Below are positions 63,339 to 64,000 of a DNA stretch of 64,000 nt, piece by piece. Source of the stretch: Bdellovibrionales bacterium (GTDB lineage: Bacteria; Bdellovibrionota; Bdellovibrionia; Bdellovibrionales; UBA1609); contig JADJVA010000006.1 of assembly GCA_016716765.1 (NCBI GenBank), positions 372,001 to 436,000 on the forward strand, in the 5' to 3' direction. Below the pieces are notes generated by a model, which was not told the DNA's origin, did no database searches, and saw nothing but the letters and a program-made list of their open reading frames with translations. Within the stretch, counting starts at the first letter, position 1; each line of letters begins with the position of its first letter. Both the position numbers and the translations under genes were made by a program.

Positions 63339-63989
63339 CTAGATGCTTCCAAGATAGGTTGCGATGGCTTGAATTTGAGTGGCATTGAGCTGGCCGCCAA
63401 GGCCCATCATCGTTGGAACAGAGCCTATTGCATTGGTTATTTGAGCGGCCGTGCGGCCTTTTTTTGTGCTAGCTGCGCCAACGCCATGGCAAGAGGAGCA
63501 ATAGGTGTTATAGAGGACTGTGCCCGAGGGGGCTACAGGCGGCGGAGGTGGAGTTCCCCCCGGGGTGTTCGGATTGTCAGGCGTCGCGAGGGGGTTTCCG
63601 CCCCCAAGAACAATAATCCAGTCTCGGACGAGGCTGGTCTCTGACGAGGAGAGTGGTTCCTGTCCTTTTGGCATAGATCCATCAATGATGCTGGTGAAAA
63701 TTGGGGAGTTTTGGGGGGCACCAGGCAGGATCCAGCCATTTGTGGTCATGTCTTCAATATTCAATATATCTGGAATAGGCGTTGTCTCAGTCGAAGTAGG
63801 ATTGTGGCAACTCGAGCATCTATTTTGAAGCACGCTTAAGGCTCCGGTCGTAATGCGTTCATTGCTCAGCGAGTTTTCATCGACGCTTATTAGCTCGGAA
63901 TCATGTTTGGACATGCAATTTTGGAATGACAAAATAATCAACGTCAAAGAAAAAATCCAGGTGTATTTTGATCTAATAAATGAACCCAT
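63339..63989 (-). CDS. Di-heme c-type cytochrome lipoprotein
   Basis: The 216 residues have the lipobox LIILSFQNC, then two cytochrome c domains: CSSCHN near 57-62, with GSMPKGQEPLSS as the methionine segment, and CSSCHG near 168-173, followed by MMGLGGQLNATQIQAIATYL. A proline-rich linker (PGGTPPPPPVAP) joins them. It is probably an electron carrier in the periplasm or on the outer membrane, and may exchange electrons with the cytochrome lipoproteins just upstream on the other strand. Confidence 0.85.
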   Translation of the reverse strand: MGSFIRSKYTWIFSLTLIILSFQNCMSKHDSELISVDENSLSNERITTGALSVLQNRCSSCHNPTSTETTPIPDILNIEDMTTNGWILPGAPQNSPIFTSIIDGSMPKGQEPLSSSETSLVRDWIIVLGGGNPLATPDNPNTPGGTPPPPPVAPSGTVLYNTYCSSCHGVGAASTKKGRTAAQITNAIGSVPTMMGLGGQLNATQIQAIATYLGSI

Positions 63990-64000
63990 TTTCGATTCTC

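Overview
The window looks like chromosome from a Bdellovibrionota (Bdellovibrio-like) bacterium or a metagenome-assembled relative. Pointers are the many large secreted lipoproteins, three of them with an unusual F-(Q/N)-N-C lipobox, beta-barrel/lipoprotein gene pairs, LPS-core enzymes and a MotAB operon. This taxonomy is inferred from protein style; no rRNA or other marker gene is present.

Layout. 1-4.2 kb: a minus-strand run of exported proteins of unknown role, including a stand-alone secretin N-domain protein. 4.4-6.4 kb: acetyl-CoA synthetase. 6.6-15.0 kb: two tandem paralogous modules, each an outer-membrane barrel followed by a very large lipoprotein whose start codon overlaps the barrel stop by the same 11 nt. 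15.1-18.0 kb: a YceI protein, a membrane protein and a hypothetical. 18.4-23.9 kb: a third barrel/lipoprotein module of the same layout, its lipoprotein frame broken twice. 23.9-28.5 kb: a small lipoprotein, Kdo transferase WaaA, a family-9 glycosyltransferase and isocitrate dehydrogenase.

28.5-40.8 kb is an accessory island, visibly richer in A+T than its flanks. It carries a Crp/Fnr regulator, wreckage of an IS66-family element, and a complete nitrite-to-nitrous-oxide block: DUF2249-like protein, norC (with an extra cytochrome c domain), norB, norQ, norD, nirK (with a C-terminal cytochrome c domain), a nirV/FGE-like gene, a broken SCO gene and nnrS. Two FNR-type palindromes with half-site TATGAT precede the nor and nir blocks, each about 41.5 bp before a plausible start site, so the island regulator probably controls both. 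The right edge abuts the 5' half of a tRNA-Leu gene. The left part holds long G/C/T homopolymer blocks that are almost certainly bad sequence, so the junctions need verification.

40.9-46.3 kb: a HAD hydrolase, then a compact operon encoding a PEGA/TPR lipoprotein, MotA, MotB, a membrane-anchored protein with FliF-like and FliG-like parts, and a small barrel protein. This is the best candidate here for an undescribed machine. 46.6-53.5 kb: an Ig-like/NHL-type lipoprotein interrupted by one amber codon, an M16 peptidase with a membrane tail, and an exported MsrB-MsrA fusion. 53.7-61.8 kb: a secreted FG-GAP / LamG-cytochrome / lipoprotein / DUF1501 / Calx-beta-cytochrome gene set. 61.8-64.0 kb, minus strand: an N2227-like methyltransferase and a di-heme lipoprotein.

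Several genes carry single frame disruptions at homopolymers or short repeats (22.0, 22.4, 38.3, 39.4, 46.0, 48.1 kb). Given the poor-quality blocks, sequencing error and real decay cannot be told apart from the sequence alone.
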